Source of the DNA: Polytrichum commune
Taxonomy: Eukaryota; Streptophyta; Polytrichopsida; Polytrichales; Polytrichaceae
Direction: 5' to 3'
DNA: 64,000 nucleotides
Assembly: GCA_950295325.1 (NCBI GenBank)
Contig: OX485803.1
Span: 2,170,001 to 2,234,000 of the forward strand
Positions within the stretch are counted from its first letter, which is position 1. Every line of letters begins with the position of its first letter. Positions 25,301 through 36,970 of the stretch are shown in pieces. A model generated the notes under the pieces. That model saw nothing but the letters and a program-made list of their open reading frames with translations, was not told the DNA's origin and did not search any database. The position numbers were made by a program, and so were the translations under genes.

Positions 25301-28300
25301 TTATCTTAGCTGCTTCTCGAGAGCCTCTGCATCTCTTTCAACTTCCTCATATTTCACTTCTTTGCTAAATAATGCAAGAGTTTTCTTTAGTTTGTTTGTG
25401 GATACTCTCCGCCAGAATATCTTGCTCATTGTTCTCAACTCACACTGACTCTCACTAATGTTCTTTTTCAATATATTGCAGGATATGATGCACGAAAGAT
25501 GCCCCTTGGAAAGTTGAGCAAGTCTACCATTTTGAAGGTACTTTGTGAGTCTAATGTGGCTCCTCTAAGGGCAGAATTTTATAAAAGTTTAAGGTGGCAT
25601 TTGGGAGTCTGACAATGTTTCAAGTCCTCTTAGAATTTGTCTTTGTGAATCTGCTATGACTTATTTATGTTCACACACATTTCTGCAGGGATATGAGGTA
25701 TTGAAGAGTGTTGCAGCTGCTTTGGATGACAAATCAACTGGAAACAAAAGAAAACTTTTAGAACAATTAAGCAGGTCAAGTACACTGCTTCTGCGTCTTA
25801 CAGTGTTGCATTGTCTTATTGTAGAGGTTTTAGGAGTAAAATAATAGATCCAAGTGTCCATCTTACTGGTACCCTGCAAAGGCTCTACCTTCCAAATTTG
25901 AAGAATGAAACTCATTTGTGCACCTCAAGCAAACATTTGGCGGACTGTGCTATCAATATGATTGGCCCTCTGAGGGCACTCTTAACATAGTCGTTGCCAT
26001 GAGAGTCACCAGTCGAATGTTGTTCTGAGATTCTTAAATGTTACGATCTTGCAGTGAATTTTATACGGTCATCCCCCATGACTTTGGCTTTAAAAACATG
26101 CGTAAGTTGCTCTTGGACTCTAACTACAAAGGAGCACTAGTTTCTGGTCCAAGTTGTGGACCTGCATTTCCTGACAAATGGTGTACATTTTGTATTTAAT
26201 GATTTGTTTGTAAAGAAACATGGAGGATGATTTACCTGCTCATAAGGTGGTGTTGTTTTTGTGAAGCTAGAATAGTCAGAGATGAACTAATGTCAGTGGA
26301 TTTTTGTTGCCAGAAAATTTTGTAATTGACAACCCCATAAAGCTAAAGCTGAAGATCGAGATGGTAAGACACCTGATTTAGTGAAATTGTCACCCTTGGA
26401 TGGTGATATGTCCTTCACATGTGATATTCTTCATTATTCTGTATTGGCTCTCTGTATTGTTCAGACCTCATCTTTGTAGGATTCAGAAAATTATGTCACA
26501 GAGCTGAATGTTTTGATAGTTAGGTAATACAGAACCAGTATATACCAGAATCGCACATTTGATTCTTGCAAAGAAAGTCTTTCATATGTTAAACAACCCC
26601 CTGCTATAATTATTTTTTCAAAACTGGTCGTCTTGAAACAATTTTGGTTGTGGTTCATGTTTCACCTGAACTATGGTTTATTGTAATCGCCTGTGAAATT
26701 AATACTAGAACAACCACTGGTGTTTTTCATCTTCTTGGAAACCAAGAGACTGTAATTTCGTAATTTTTTTAAGCAAGGGAATATTGCAAATTGCAGGTGG
26801 AGGCTTTGGGTGAAATTGAGCTAGCCACGAAGCTATTAAGTAGCGATGAAGAGGATGATGAGGTAAGAGTATGGTTCCTACACTTGTGTGCTTTACGTAC
26901 ATTTTTGCTTTAGTCGGGTGAAGGTGTTTGGTTACCCTACTTCTATTTATCTTTATCTGGTAGTATGTGCTATTGAAATCTGTTATATTGCTTTTAAATG
27001 TTGGTTTTGTATTTCTCAATGACAGGATCCAGCTTACACCCACTATAATCGTCTGAACTGCGAAATTGAGCCATTGAGCAATGATTCTCATGAAACTGAA
27101 ATGGTGCGTTGGATATCATGTACTGTTGTCTCACTTGATTGAAGAAAGTTTTTTTATAAATATATTAAGTTAATTTATCACATCTTTCAATACCCTCAAA
27201 TCGCACAAGAGAATCATGTAACAGTGAATTGACAGCTTACAACTTGCCACTTGAGAGAGGGTACTATGTAAATATAATTGACATGGGTGATGGGTTCCAA
27301 ATTGCAGATCTGGTCATGAAGCTTATAGTGTTATCATTAGGTCATAGTGTTTCTTGTAGAATGGAACTTATGGATGATGGTTTTGTATGGTTAAGGCTTT
27401 TCACATGATAGACTGAAGATCGTTTCCTTTACACAGATCAAGCAATATGTGGAGAAGACTCATGGGGGCACCCACTCGTATTACAAGTTGGACGTGCAAC
27501 AAGTCTTCAAGGTTAAAAGGGCTGACGAAGATGATCGCTTCCAACCTGTGCGTGTTCCTTTGGGCCCTTGTTTTCTCATCATCTCCTTAGTTTCTGGAAC
27601 CTCTCTGGACAGGAATTTGGGAGTTGTCTAGTACAAATAACTATGATGTCGGATATCTCTTAAAACCCAAACTTTCAAGTACACTAAACAGTCCTATTAG
27701 TGTGGGTCACCATTTGGAATTACATGTTGCTATAACCATTTACCGACATTATCCTGAAATTTTCTGTTTCTATGGTTATAGTTTGGAAACACCCAGAATC
27801 GGATGCTGTTGTGGCACGGATCACGACTCAGCAATTGGACGGGTATCCTTTCTCAAGGTATGTTTAATTTCCAAGATCAAATTTATCTCATACTGAAACA
27901 TCCTCATCATGAACGCCATTATTAGATTTTAGAATTTTTTTCTTATGGTTCAGCAGTGAATGCAATTGTTCTTCAAATTATGCCACAATCTCCTATCATA
28001 TCCGTAACAAAGGTTCTGTACCTTTACAGGACTTCGAATTGCACCTCCTGAAGCACCAGTTTCAGGGTATATGTTTGGTAAAGGTGTGTATTTTGCTGAC
28101 ATGGTATCGAAGAGCGCAAACTATTGCTTCACCAACATATCCGACCCCATTGGCGTGCTACTTTTGTGTGAGGTAACATGTATGCACGTGTTAACTGTGA
28201 CCCCATGATCTCTTTCCATGCATCATCACTATGAACTGCCTTAGCAGATACAGAATGGATGACAGTAGACATGGTTGTCTTTGCAAAATAATGTAAGTGG

Positions 28301-30091
28301 CCCTTAAAGAAAATTTGAAAAGATATTTTATTTTTGATGCTCACAAAACATTAAAGTGCACTGCAGCATTGGGTTTTCTGGTGTCACATAGCAGGGTCCA
28401 CTAATGTTGGATTATCAAGTAAAACCAACTTCAAAATCACCCTTATAGCGTGTAAGTGTCTTGTTATTTTTACAAGGGTGTTTTTCACCTTTTGTGGAAC
28501 ACTTCTTACACAACCTCGTTAAGCGGGTAGATCCTAGATTAGCCATTGTGATTGGCCAAACTTGGTGCTATTCTTAAGCCTTTCTTACATCTTTCGTACC
28601 TGCCACTACGATTGGCCAAAGTGGTGCTATTTTGTACTCAATGCCATATATGAATAGTGGCATTTACATTTGGCTGGCCTAATGCACCGTCGCACTCATG
28701 TGTTGGCAGTTTAGGAATGAAATAGAGGTGTAGCTTTAAGGTTGGTGTTACTTTTAGGCACACATACCTTAGGTGGGATGTTTGTGAACAGTTGGTGCAC
28801 AAGCTATTCTATGACCGAAATTATACATATTGTTTAAGAACCTCACAAAAGCTTAAGCTGAGAATGGATCACTCATACTACTCCACCTAACGTGCATCTT
28901 ACATGGAATACCTTTCTTTTGGGATCTATCTGGGTTGCCCATCTGTCCCAATCCAATAAACTGTAAAATGATAAATAGATTTTTGATTCACATGTTGATA
29001 AGCAGTCTGTGTTGACACCACTTGCCAGTGGTTTGTATAGTATTCCGGTCTAGAGCTATCATCAATGACAGATTTTTTTTGTGGTATTTTAGGTGGCCTT
29101 GGGAGATATGCGAGAGCTCTATAACTCAGATTACAATGCTAATAAGCTGCCAACTGGGAAGCTCAGGTAATGCCAACCTTTACCCATTCTACCCATTTCC
29201 CCTATCTCAAAACTCCAGAATATGACAAGGAACAAGGTAGGTGGGCCTCATCTGGTTACTTTTGTTGTTTCCTACCTTATACTAGTCGGATTCGTGAGAT
29301 TCAAATTTATGTGCGTCTACAAATATGTATGAAGAAGCCATGATCAATTTTTTAAATGTATGTAAAGTTTTGGAGCTAATCTCAACTTGTTATGAAGTAT
29401 CAAAATCCATTGACAGTGAGCCATAAGAAGACCACATAGGTCCCCCCAATTATGTTGGCCACTAAACCAAGAATGGTTAACATGTTTTGAGCATATAATC
29501 CAATCTCTTTTAAACTCATGTCTTTTTGGTGTCTATTCTTAAAAGGACGTTGACCGTTGAGTGGCATAAACGGACTAAATTAGATCCTAAAGTAGGTCTC
29601 CAAATAATTGCAGTAACCGAATTAGGCCTATCTACCTTAGTGGCTATTTTTGCATCGTTAACGTCTGGAGACCTTATTGTAAATTGCAGTACAAAGGGTG
29701 TTGGAAGAGTAGCTCCTGACCCCAAAGAGTACAAAACCCTTGAAGATGGAGTTATTGTGCCTTCTGGATCGCCTGTCGAGGGAAATCATGACAACAAGGT
29801 ATGGGCCCATCTATCTTAACCAAATTTTGTCTACCTACTTCAATACTAGAAAATAAATCTCCTACATTAGTGATCAAGATTGGCACCATCACTAGACAAT
29901 GCTGTAGGTTGATGCTTAGTGGTATAGACCGAATTTTGTCACCACAGATGCTGTGATGCCTTCCTCTAATCAATACCTGGTCTTGGTTGCAGGCATCTCT
30001 GCAATATAATGAGTACATTGTATATAACCCTGCTCAGATTCGCATGCGGTACCTTCTCCAGGTCCATTTCAACTATAATCACAAATACTGA
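22324..30091 (+). CDS. PARP2: Poly(ADP-ribose) polymerase, plant PARP2 type, 18 exons
   Basis: This nuclear enzyme transfers ADP-ribose from NAD+ to proteins at DNA breaks. Exons: 22324-22407, 22849-23203, 24269-24375, 24557-24638, 24779-25020, 25150-25285, 25482-25537, 25689-25774, 26055-26101, 26314-26363, 26797-26862, 27026-27103, 27437-27547, 27782-27857, 28030-28172, 29093-29166, 29690-29798, 29993-30091. All introns are GT-AG, phases agree, total 2001 nt, 666 aa; plant PARP2 is about 640. Domains: SAP1 (about 5-35), basic linker with KEKRKR (NLS-like), SAP2 (96-127), WGR (W223-R225), helical regulatory domain (about 300-460), and catalytic domain with H512 (LLWHGSR), Y546 (GKGVYFADM) and E641 (YNEYIVYN). 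The triad is complete, so an active polymerase is expected. Introns 2, 13 and 16 contain repeats. Confidence 0.95.
23306..24028. mobile_element. Two adjacent foldback elements (family FB) in PARP intron 2
   Basis: Element A (about 23306-23655) starts AGAGTTATCCTTCAACTCAA and ends with the inverted form TTGAGTTAGAGGATACAG. Element B (about 23671-24028) starts AGAGTTATGACTCAACATGA and ends TTGAGTTAAAGTATAACTTT. Both carry GGGAGTTGGT or AGGAGTTGCT next to the end, and a GGCATGCCAAG palindrome in the middle. They make up most of the 1065-bp intron. No coding potential. Solo arms occur at 9009 and 20705. Confidence 0.75.
27679..27710. repeat. Solo end of the GTACACTAAA MITE in PARP intron 13
   Basis: GTACACTAAACAGTCCTATT followed by AGTGTGGGTCACC matches the terminal repeat of the MITE at 16270-16616. 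No second end was found nearby. It sits 72 bp upstream of the acceptor of exon 14. Confidence 0.65.
29430..29650 (+). repeat. Dispersed repeat R3, copy in PARP intron 16
   Basis: It shares TAGGTCCCCCCAATTATGTT, the TCATGTCTTTTTGGTGT block and the GACCGTTGAG.GGCATAAACGGACTAAATTAG stretch with the R3 copies at 14462 and 35780. It ends about 40 bp before exon 17. Confidence 0.6.
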
Positions 30092-31024
30092 CTGTAAGTG
30101 GCTTGGGACCAGCTCCTCATCAGCTTTGGAGAGGACGAGTCTTCACTACTCCCATAGCTGGTTTGAGCCCTGCTGTAAATTAGGACTGTAACATGTTAAA
30201 GGTGCCCATTTCCCACGACCTTGAGGTGTTTGGGTTTACCTCTATGTGGAGTCCTCAAGGTGTAAAGTACTTACAACATGCTTTAGGAGGTTTGATGCTA
30301 AAGACTTTTGCAGGTTGTGGGTAGGACCTTATGGTCACCTGGTATATACAACAATTGTCAATGACGATGAACGAGTAATGGACTACAGGAATCAATCCTG
30401 TCTTTAAACGAGATTGGACTGTGTGCTCAAAATATGTTAATGATTCTATGTTCAATACTCAACATGATTGAGAGGACCTATACGACCATTCAACGAGCAC
30501 GAGGATTTTCATTTTGATGATGATTAAGATGTACATGCAATCTCCCAAATTGTGTCATGATTTTACTAGACAACTACATGATGGTCTCCTTCCAAAGAAA
30601 GAGGCCGTGATTGAAAAACTTTGATAATTTACAGTTGCTTGTTGAAAAGTTCACAGCTCACACCTTGAGTGCTCCCTATAAATGGGGAATCTTAGGGTTA
30701 AAAGAGAATTATGCTCATTTGGTACATGGTCCCACTGGATGTAGCCAAGGAGCTGTGGCAAATGGTGATGGGCACGATTTAAATTTCCTAATCATCTTGC
30801 ACTTATTGCGAGTTTCATATCGTACAAGGAGTGGGTACAGAGAGAAAATTATTTGTATAAGGCACATCTACCTTATTATGAAATCAAGTACTAATAAAGC
30901 ACTAATCTATATAGTATCCTATTTAATATCGCAATACCTTCTCCTTACTAATTTGGAATTAGCTCAATTTGCATCCTCTCTCAACTTTACTTCACCAATG
31001 CAAATTGGTGTACATGAGCTCATT
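30092..31024. other. 3' flank of PARP; no gene seen
   Basis: No recognisable coding sequence. A 138-codon open stretch at 30611-31027 has low-complexity hydrophobic content and no recognisable domain. Confidence 0.45.
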
Positions 31025-31740
31025 TGAGATGAAACGGCAACAGACCTATAGGGGTTTAAGCTTTTATGTTGGATTAATGAGAAGTATGTTCATATACGAG
31101 ATCCCTCTCCATAAATTACGCGCCATGGAACTTCATCTGACAGAGAAGCTTTGCATGAAGAGACTTTCAAAATGAATGATAAAATCCACCCGACAAGTTC
31201 TCATCCATCCCACAAGGTTCCATCTATCCGACACGTTTACATCCATCCGACACGTTCTCATCTATCCCACAAGGTTTCATCTATCCTATAAGCTCTCATC
31301 CATCCGTTCCTCCTCTTCCGCATTCCACTTCCTTCTTGCTTTCTCCTTCGAGGAAGGAAGGAAGTGCAGAGCGGGCTATTATCGCTGCATCCGCCTCTAC
31401 CGCATGCTCCAGCCATCCAAACACCACATCAAATTCCTATACGCATCGGTAACTAAATCCGGAAAACGATCCAGGCCTCTTTTTCTGTGCAGATTTGCGC
31501 CGGATCGACCATTAGGAGGGTTGCAGACCTTGCTACCACTCCTAACTTTACTGCACCAATGCAAGTAGCAGAATTTGGCCATTCACTCCACTTAATTTCT
31601 GGGCGCAATTCTCCCCTCAAGAATCCCATCCTGTAGTGAGTAGTGAAGGCGGTTCAAAGGCTAGCAAAACCTGTTGTTTGGTCGTCTCTGATTCTTCATA
31701 TTGTCACTTCTATGCCAACATCTGTTGCAGCATAGACAGT
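31025..31740 (+). repeat. Duplicated block D (copy 1), between PARP and DUF247-1
   Basis: It matches 60175-60640 in the same orientation. Shared landmarks are GACAGAGAAGCTTTGCATGA, ACACCACATCAAATTCCTAT, GGCAGCTT-free TTTGCGCC.GAT.GACCATTAG, TTTACTGCACCAATGCAAGT, TCTCCCCTCAAGAAT, and CTGATTCTTCATA followed by TGTCACTTCTATGCCAAC. The part at 31400-31640 encodes HHIKFLYASVTKSGKRSRPLF here and HHIKFLFASVTKSRKRSRPLF in copy 2. That suggests it was once coding, although the two copies now differ by a frameshift. Family not recognised. Confidence 0.75.
31184..31308. repeat. Short minisatellite, about 19-bp unit
   Basis: About six units of CATCCATCCGACACGTTCT and CATCTATCCCACAAGGTTT-like sequence. 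It lies inside duplicated block D copy 1 and is absent from copy 2, so it expanded or was inserted after the duplication. Confidence 0.75.
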
Positions 31741-31764
31741 AACCTCACCATCATGATCTGTTAA

Positions 31765-33261
31765 TTAGTGATGTGGAAATGCTGCATACCATGTCTGTGT
31801 AGCTGTAAGAAATAAGAGCACGGTGGCTGCAAGCACGCTCACCAAAGTCCATGGTTTGGCAAAGAAGAGAGTCCAAAATTCCTGTCTCCACCTTCTGAAT
31901 CGCGAATTCTGATACCTGTGAATCTCCTGGTAACATTCGATCCAGGAGCTTGAAGGGTAGGGAGTATAGACTCCCTTCAGAGTCCGAGCCCACATGCCTC
32001 GAAGGCTATCGTTACCCGTATGGTTGATGATTACGCCTTGCTCGTTCAGAAAATGATAGTCAGGTTCGTTTATGCACAAGGAGGTCATGCATTGGAGGTA
32101 GCATCTTATATCACCACATTCTCCATTTGAGGCCAATTGCTCGTAAAGTGAAAGGTTGTGAAATACAGACTCACTGTAATCGTATACCAATACCTTGGGC
32201 AACTCCAAATTTGCACTTCTGAAATATCCCCTTCCCCTAAGTCTGATGCCACTCAAATCTGGGACACTGCCCATGGCGCGGATTCCAACTGCACGGAGCC
32301 GAGTGGCAGACGGTATGATATCCAGAGGACCATGTAATCGATTGTTCCCCTTGACCTCAAACGGTAATTGGTGGCCACAAATGACTGTATAAAGACAATG
32401 CAGAAGATGGTGACAACTTCTCAAAGATTTCTCCAACGGTTCGAGGGGGTACCTTGCGAACAAGTGTGCCTCCAATCTAGCTCTGCTTGACTGGGAATCT
32501 TGTTGTGAACAATAGGAGTGACCTAGCAGCATCCGATTGGAAGAGGAGATAGTACGGGTATCGTGCGCGTATTTGAAAGGATACAAATGAAGAATGGCAA
32601 TGTTCAGGATTAAATCCAGCTCATCTGCCACCTTGGACTCTACGTCGAAAGTGGACTCAACTCTCTCCTCGTTAATCATACAGAGCTGCCTGATCACAGA
32701 TTCCAGCAGATATATTGGCACTTGATTCTCCACCAGTAAGAAATCGCCATAATCAATGGCTTTATTGACAACATGCTCCAGGCGTCCAGCCAAAGCTTTG
32801 AACTCCTCCTGGAGGAAACTTCTGCCGTTGATGTACATGAAGAAAACAACGAGGAACAGGGCATCCAAGGTCAACAGGTTCTGAACGTCCTCATCCGTAA
32901 AAGTGCAGGGAGGACTAGTCGCTGAATAAGACCGTCTTGCTCTATTCACATCTCCAACAACGTCTTTTGCAAAAGATTTCCAGGACCTGTTTTCTGTTGT
33001 GGCTCGGAGCTTCCAGTGTACGATGCGAGCTATCTCTACTTTCAAATCCTCGGTTTTAGATTTCTTCAAGGTGCGATGATGCAGCCCAAGCTCGAGCCCT
33101 TTAACTATTGGAAAATGTTCAGGAAATCTTGCTCGCAACTTTGGCGGAACTTCAAAGACCTCGCATTCTGGAATAATATAAGTATCCTCCACAGCAGTTG
33201 AAAAGTCTTGTTGAGCTTCAATATCAAGCTGATGAACTCGTTCTAGTACACTTTCCGACAT
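31765..33261 (-). CDS. DUF247 (UPF0481) protein, single exon
   Basis: A 498-aa protein from ATG 33261 (MSESVLERV, aligned with MAESVLDLV of the paralogue at 56580). An in-frame ATG at 33282 is possible. DUF247 covers nearly all of it: EVFEVPPKLRARFPEHFP and GLELGLHHRTLKK near the N-terminus, LLTLDALFLVVFFMYINGRS in the first third, then DFLLVENQVPIYLLESVIRQL, the family signature. A single hydrophobic segment near the C-terminus (WTLVSVLAATVLLFLTATQ) is the membrane anchor usual for the family, leaving the bulk probably on one face of a membrane. The biochemical role of the family is poorly known; two grass members act in self-incompatibility. No stop or frameshift. Its partner copy is on the opposite strand 23 kb away. 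Confidence 0.93.
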   Translation of the reverse strand: MSESVLERVHQLDIEAQQDFSTAVEDTYIIPECEVFEVPPKLRARFPEHFPIVKGLELGLHHRTLKKSKTEDLKVEIARIVHWKLRATTENRSWKSFAKDVVGDVNRARRSYSATSPPCTFTDEDVQNLLTLDALFLVVFFMYINGRSFLQEEFKALAGRLEHVVNKAIDYGDFLLVENQVPIYLLESVIRQLCMINEERVESTFDVESKVADELDLILNIAILHLYPFKYAHDTRTISSSNRMLLGHSYCSQQDSQSSRARLEAHLFARYPLEPLEKSLRSCHHLLHCLYTVICGHQLPFEVKGNNRLHGPLDIIPSATRLRAVGIRAMGSVPDLSGIRLRGRGYFRSANLELPKVLVYDYSESVFHNLSLYEQLASNGECGDIRCYLQCMTSLCINEPDYHFLNEQGVIINHTGNDSLRGMWARTLKGVYTPYPSSSWIECYQEIHRYQNSRFRRWRQEFWTLFFAKPWTLVSVLAATVLLFLTATQTWYAAFPHH

Positions 33262-35779
33262 GGGACTGAGATGCCACAACATCTTCAAACAAACTGACGT
33301 CAGGACCTGCTCATCGCATCACACCTACATAGGAGGGGATAATACTCGTCTTCATTCACAAAAATACTATTTTGATGTGTGAAAACAACATGAGCCTATC
33401 GGCAGCTAAAATATGGCAGAGCTAACCCCCAGTTTCTCATACACACAGAGACATCCTCTAGCGCCCACAATATTGTTTGATCAATTTCCTCAACTAACCT
33501 GTCCACAATTTTGTAATTTGTCACGAGTACTGAAAATGTTTCTATTAAGTAAACTTGAACTTGGATGTGATGAAACATGAGTTAAGCATATCACTTCGAA
33601 ATTAGTTCTTCTATTTTCTGATAAACATGAGTAATGGCCAACACCCTTACAAGCACACCATTTTGCTTCTACTTACTGAGTGTGCAGTGTTAACAGTTTA
33701 TATACATTTGCACTATTTCATCAAGTTTGGAGGGCAAAGCATTCAGTATTTCTCATACATGGACATGAGGATTCTGAAATATGGATTCCGAGCACCGACT
33801 CCTTCAAACCAACCGAACAACTTCTCTAGGAAAAAACTCCATTCGTATACATGCGTTTGACAATATGGCACCTAAAGTCAAACATGTGAAAGGACATTCT
33901 GAACTGCATACCTGATGTTTGATCAGCTCAATTGATTTGTTGTCTTCCTTCTAAAGGTGTGTTTTTTGCTATACCCTGAATCTTCTTCAGAAATGTTCGT
34001 GAAATACTTCAACTATTTGTTAGGGCTGACATCTACACCGCCGCAGACATGAGTCTATATATTCACCTGTGCAACACCCCGGAAGCAATCTCGACTCACT
34101 CTGTATCCACAAGCGGGGCATATGCCCTGCACAAACGAACCTAAACTGAACACCATAGTCTTAGCAATAAACAGAGGTGAGCCAAGAGGTGGGTCTTCAC
34201 ATGAGTGAGAACCGCACAGTTAAATTGCCTACACTCCATGTGTGTTGAGAAACACATGACATACAATGTGTGAATATTAAATTACCAGACAAGAAATTTA
34301 AACCGTGGCCAAGGAGGGAGAGGGACTATCATATGCGAGCGTACCTCTCATCCATCCAACATAGATACTTGACCTCCTACAGATGTGTTGCCAGTTCATC
34401 TCAAATGACCCCAACAGACTAATTCGGGATCTTGGAAGCTAATTCCCGTGTCAAATCAATTTTTTCTTGAAACAAAAACCTCCGAGCTGCTTACTACGTA
34501 CTACAAAGCCCTCATTCCCGCAAGCACTGGCAAAGTAGAAGCTTCCCTCTGCACAGTGATGTGTCTGTAATTTGGAGCAGTACCGGGTGACTGTACCGGG
34601 TCTCAGTGACATGTTACTGTTGTATACTAGTACTTACCAGTCTAGCACCACCACATATAATAATGTGAACTTTATTTTATTACTATGCGGGGGACTAAAT
34701 TGTACGGTTGAATAAATTTTCAGTTACTACATGATGCTATGTAGCTCGTAGTGTATATATATATATATATATATTATTGTCCATGGTAATAATAGCAATC
34801 ATTATATATGATATTTTTTGGTGAAGTTGGTTTCAAGTGCTCTACCCAATGTGTTTTTGTTGATGAAGTTCGTGGCAAGTGCTCTATACAATATGCTTAT
34901 GTCAGCCATTGATTGATTTTGGGATACTACGGCTTATAATATATTTGAGGTTGTTGACAATATAGTTTTGGGCGACGTCATGTTGTTGTGGTGCATATAT
35001 TACTTTGAGACTAGAGAAAGTCTCATTTTAACGAATATAGTGTTATATTATTCTGAGTGTACTTATAGTGAGTTCCCATACTTGTCTGTAAAGTAATCCC
35101 AGGACCCGGAGGATCCTTCAGGCTTAAGTTATGTTTGTTGAAATAGGTAGATATGTGAAGGCTGCACATGGCTGAAAGCATCGGTAGGGCAGTGGTACGT
35201 AGTGGTGGTTTTGGGTATACATATTTTAATCGGTTGACTGTTGAGTATACATACTATATATAATCGATATGTATCTTATTTTGGGGAGTTTGGTTTCAAG
35301 ATTGGTCCTTTTATATAGAGTATATATAAATGCATGTTTTCAACCTTGGGGGAGTCTACCATATATATTTGGTACCTTACTTAATCCCTTACTGTGGCTC
35401 AAAGCTACTTAGTTTGTAGGCATCAAAGTATATATGGTACATCCCCTCCTCCAAGGGTGCTACCTGGTACATTCGTAGTTGAAGAAGTAATCCAAGATCC
35501 ACTTATGTGGAGGGCACACACATTTGAAAACTCAAATTTTGAAACAAAGTTCTTCAAGCCAAAGTAAAAGAATTTCAGCCTTGACTACATGTGCCTAACC
35601 TTGGGGGGCTTAGTTTCAAGGTTGGTTCCTATTGTATTGGGTAGAATTGTCCTTTTTAAAACCGGCATTTTCAAACATGTGTGGCCTCTCCTACAAACAA
35701 AATATTGAAATAGCCATAAGTTCGGGTGGACTTCTATGTGCTGGGCATTTGGGCTAAAGAAATTAGACTTCTTGAATAT
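33262..35779. other. Upstream region of DUF247-1 and intergenic; no other gene
   Basis: 33262-33900 should contain the promoter of the minus-strand gene, but no motif could be assigned. 34760-34783 is a (TA)n microsatellite. About 34320-34410 carries a short segment (CGTACCTCTCATCCATCCAACATAG) similar to 60040-60075. Confidence 0.45.
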
Positions 35780-35975
35780 GTCATAAGTCTCCCCAATCTT
35801 GTTGACTATTGAGCCTTGAATAATTAGAAAAATTTGAACTTTGTAGTTTGATCTCTTCAAAAACACATTATCTATTGTCCACTTTTAGATCCACCCCTAA
35901 CCACACACCACTTAAATATAGGCATCTATTGAAGACAAGTGACCAAATTAGGCTTGCTTACCTCACATCACATGT
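35780..35975 (+). repeat. Dispersed repeat R3, intergenic copy
   Basis: It shares CCCCAATCTTGTTGACTATTGAGCC, the AAAACACATTATCTATTGTCC block and CTAACCACACACCACTTAAATA with the copies at 14462 and 29430. Third copy of the family in the window. Confidence 0.6.
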
Positions 35976-36539
35976 ACCAAATAAATTCAATAACAAGATG
36001 TTCACCCAAGTGTGAGGCCAAACCCACCACCCTTAAGCGTCCTAGTCCGGGTGATGGCTTTGAGAATCACATGTATCTTCTACAACTTTGAACCATGTGC
36101 AAAGTAATTTTCATGTCCAAAGGAACACATATTGTTTCACTCATTGTACTTTATTAATGTTAGCCTCTTGGTTTGTGGTAGAATTGGTTTTCTCAAGAGT
36201 CCAACCCGCGGCTTTAGCCACACATGCCCTTAAGGACATTCCCCTCACTCTTTTAATCTCCACTTCCTTTTTCTTGCCATTGCAAGAATCCTCCACATTC
36301 TCCATTAATAATGCCAGTGAGTTATTTTGACCAAGAGGTGCAAGTGTTGAAAAACACTTTTCTCAATGGTTAAACACACTCATACAAACCCACGCGTAGC
36401 ACCAACTAGCCTAATGAATCTAACTACTTGGCCACCACTAAAATGGCCTAAGGTGATTTTTTTTTTTTTTTAAAGTGCTAACACCCACTAATTGGGCTTA
36501 GCCTTGCTAACACTTAGACGGCCTAATTATGGTTTGTTA

Positions 36540-36970
36540 CTAATTAGCTCGGCTGCAGTCTCATCCCACAGTCTCGGTGCTGTTAGCTCCAGCAGCTCAG
36601 CTGCAGTCTCACCCTACAGTCTCGGTGTTGTTAGCCCAGCAGCTGCTCGGCTGCAATCTCATCCCAGTCTCGGTGTTGTTAGCCCAGCAGCTTCTCGGCT
36701 GCAATCTCACCCTACAGTCTCGGTGCTGTTGGCTCCAGCAGCTCAGCTGCAGTCTCATCCCGCAATCTCATCCCAGTCTCGGTGTTGTTAGCCCAGCAGC
36801 TCAGCTGCAGTCTCACCCTACATCCTCGGTGCCGTTAGCTCCAGCAGCTCAGCTGCAGTCTCACCCTACAGTCTCGGTGCTGTTAGCCCAGCAGCTGCTC
36901 GGCTGCAATCTCATCCCAGTCTCGGTGCTGTTAGCCCAGCAGCTCAGCTGCAGTCTCACCCTACAAAGTT
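36540..36970. repeat. Minisatellite of CAGCTGCAGTCTCA units
   Basis: About eight units of 45-62 bp are built from CAGCAGCTCAGCTGCAGTCT, CACCCTACAGTCTCGGTG and CTGTTAGCC blocks. Two unit types alternate: CTCAGCTGCAGTCTC and GCTCGGCTGCAATCTC. Overlapping plus-strand frames stay open through it (36492-36791 and 36577-37086), giving repetitive Leu/Ser/Gln-rich peptides. I regard these as by-products of the repeat rather than a gene. Confidence 0.85.

Noticed and set aside
30611-31027. 138-codon plus-strand frame after the PARP gene
   Set aside because: No domain, no homologous copy and AT-rich low-information content. It overlaps the start of duplicated block D.
34756-34790. (TA)n tract considered as a promoter TATA region
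   Set aside because: It is a long microsatellite with no gene downstream at a suitable distance.
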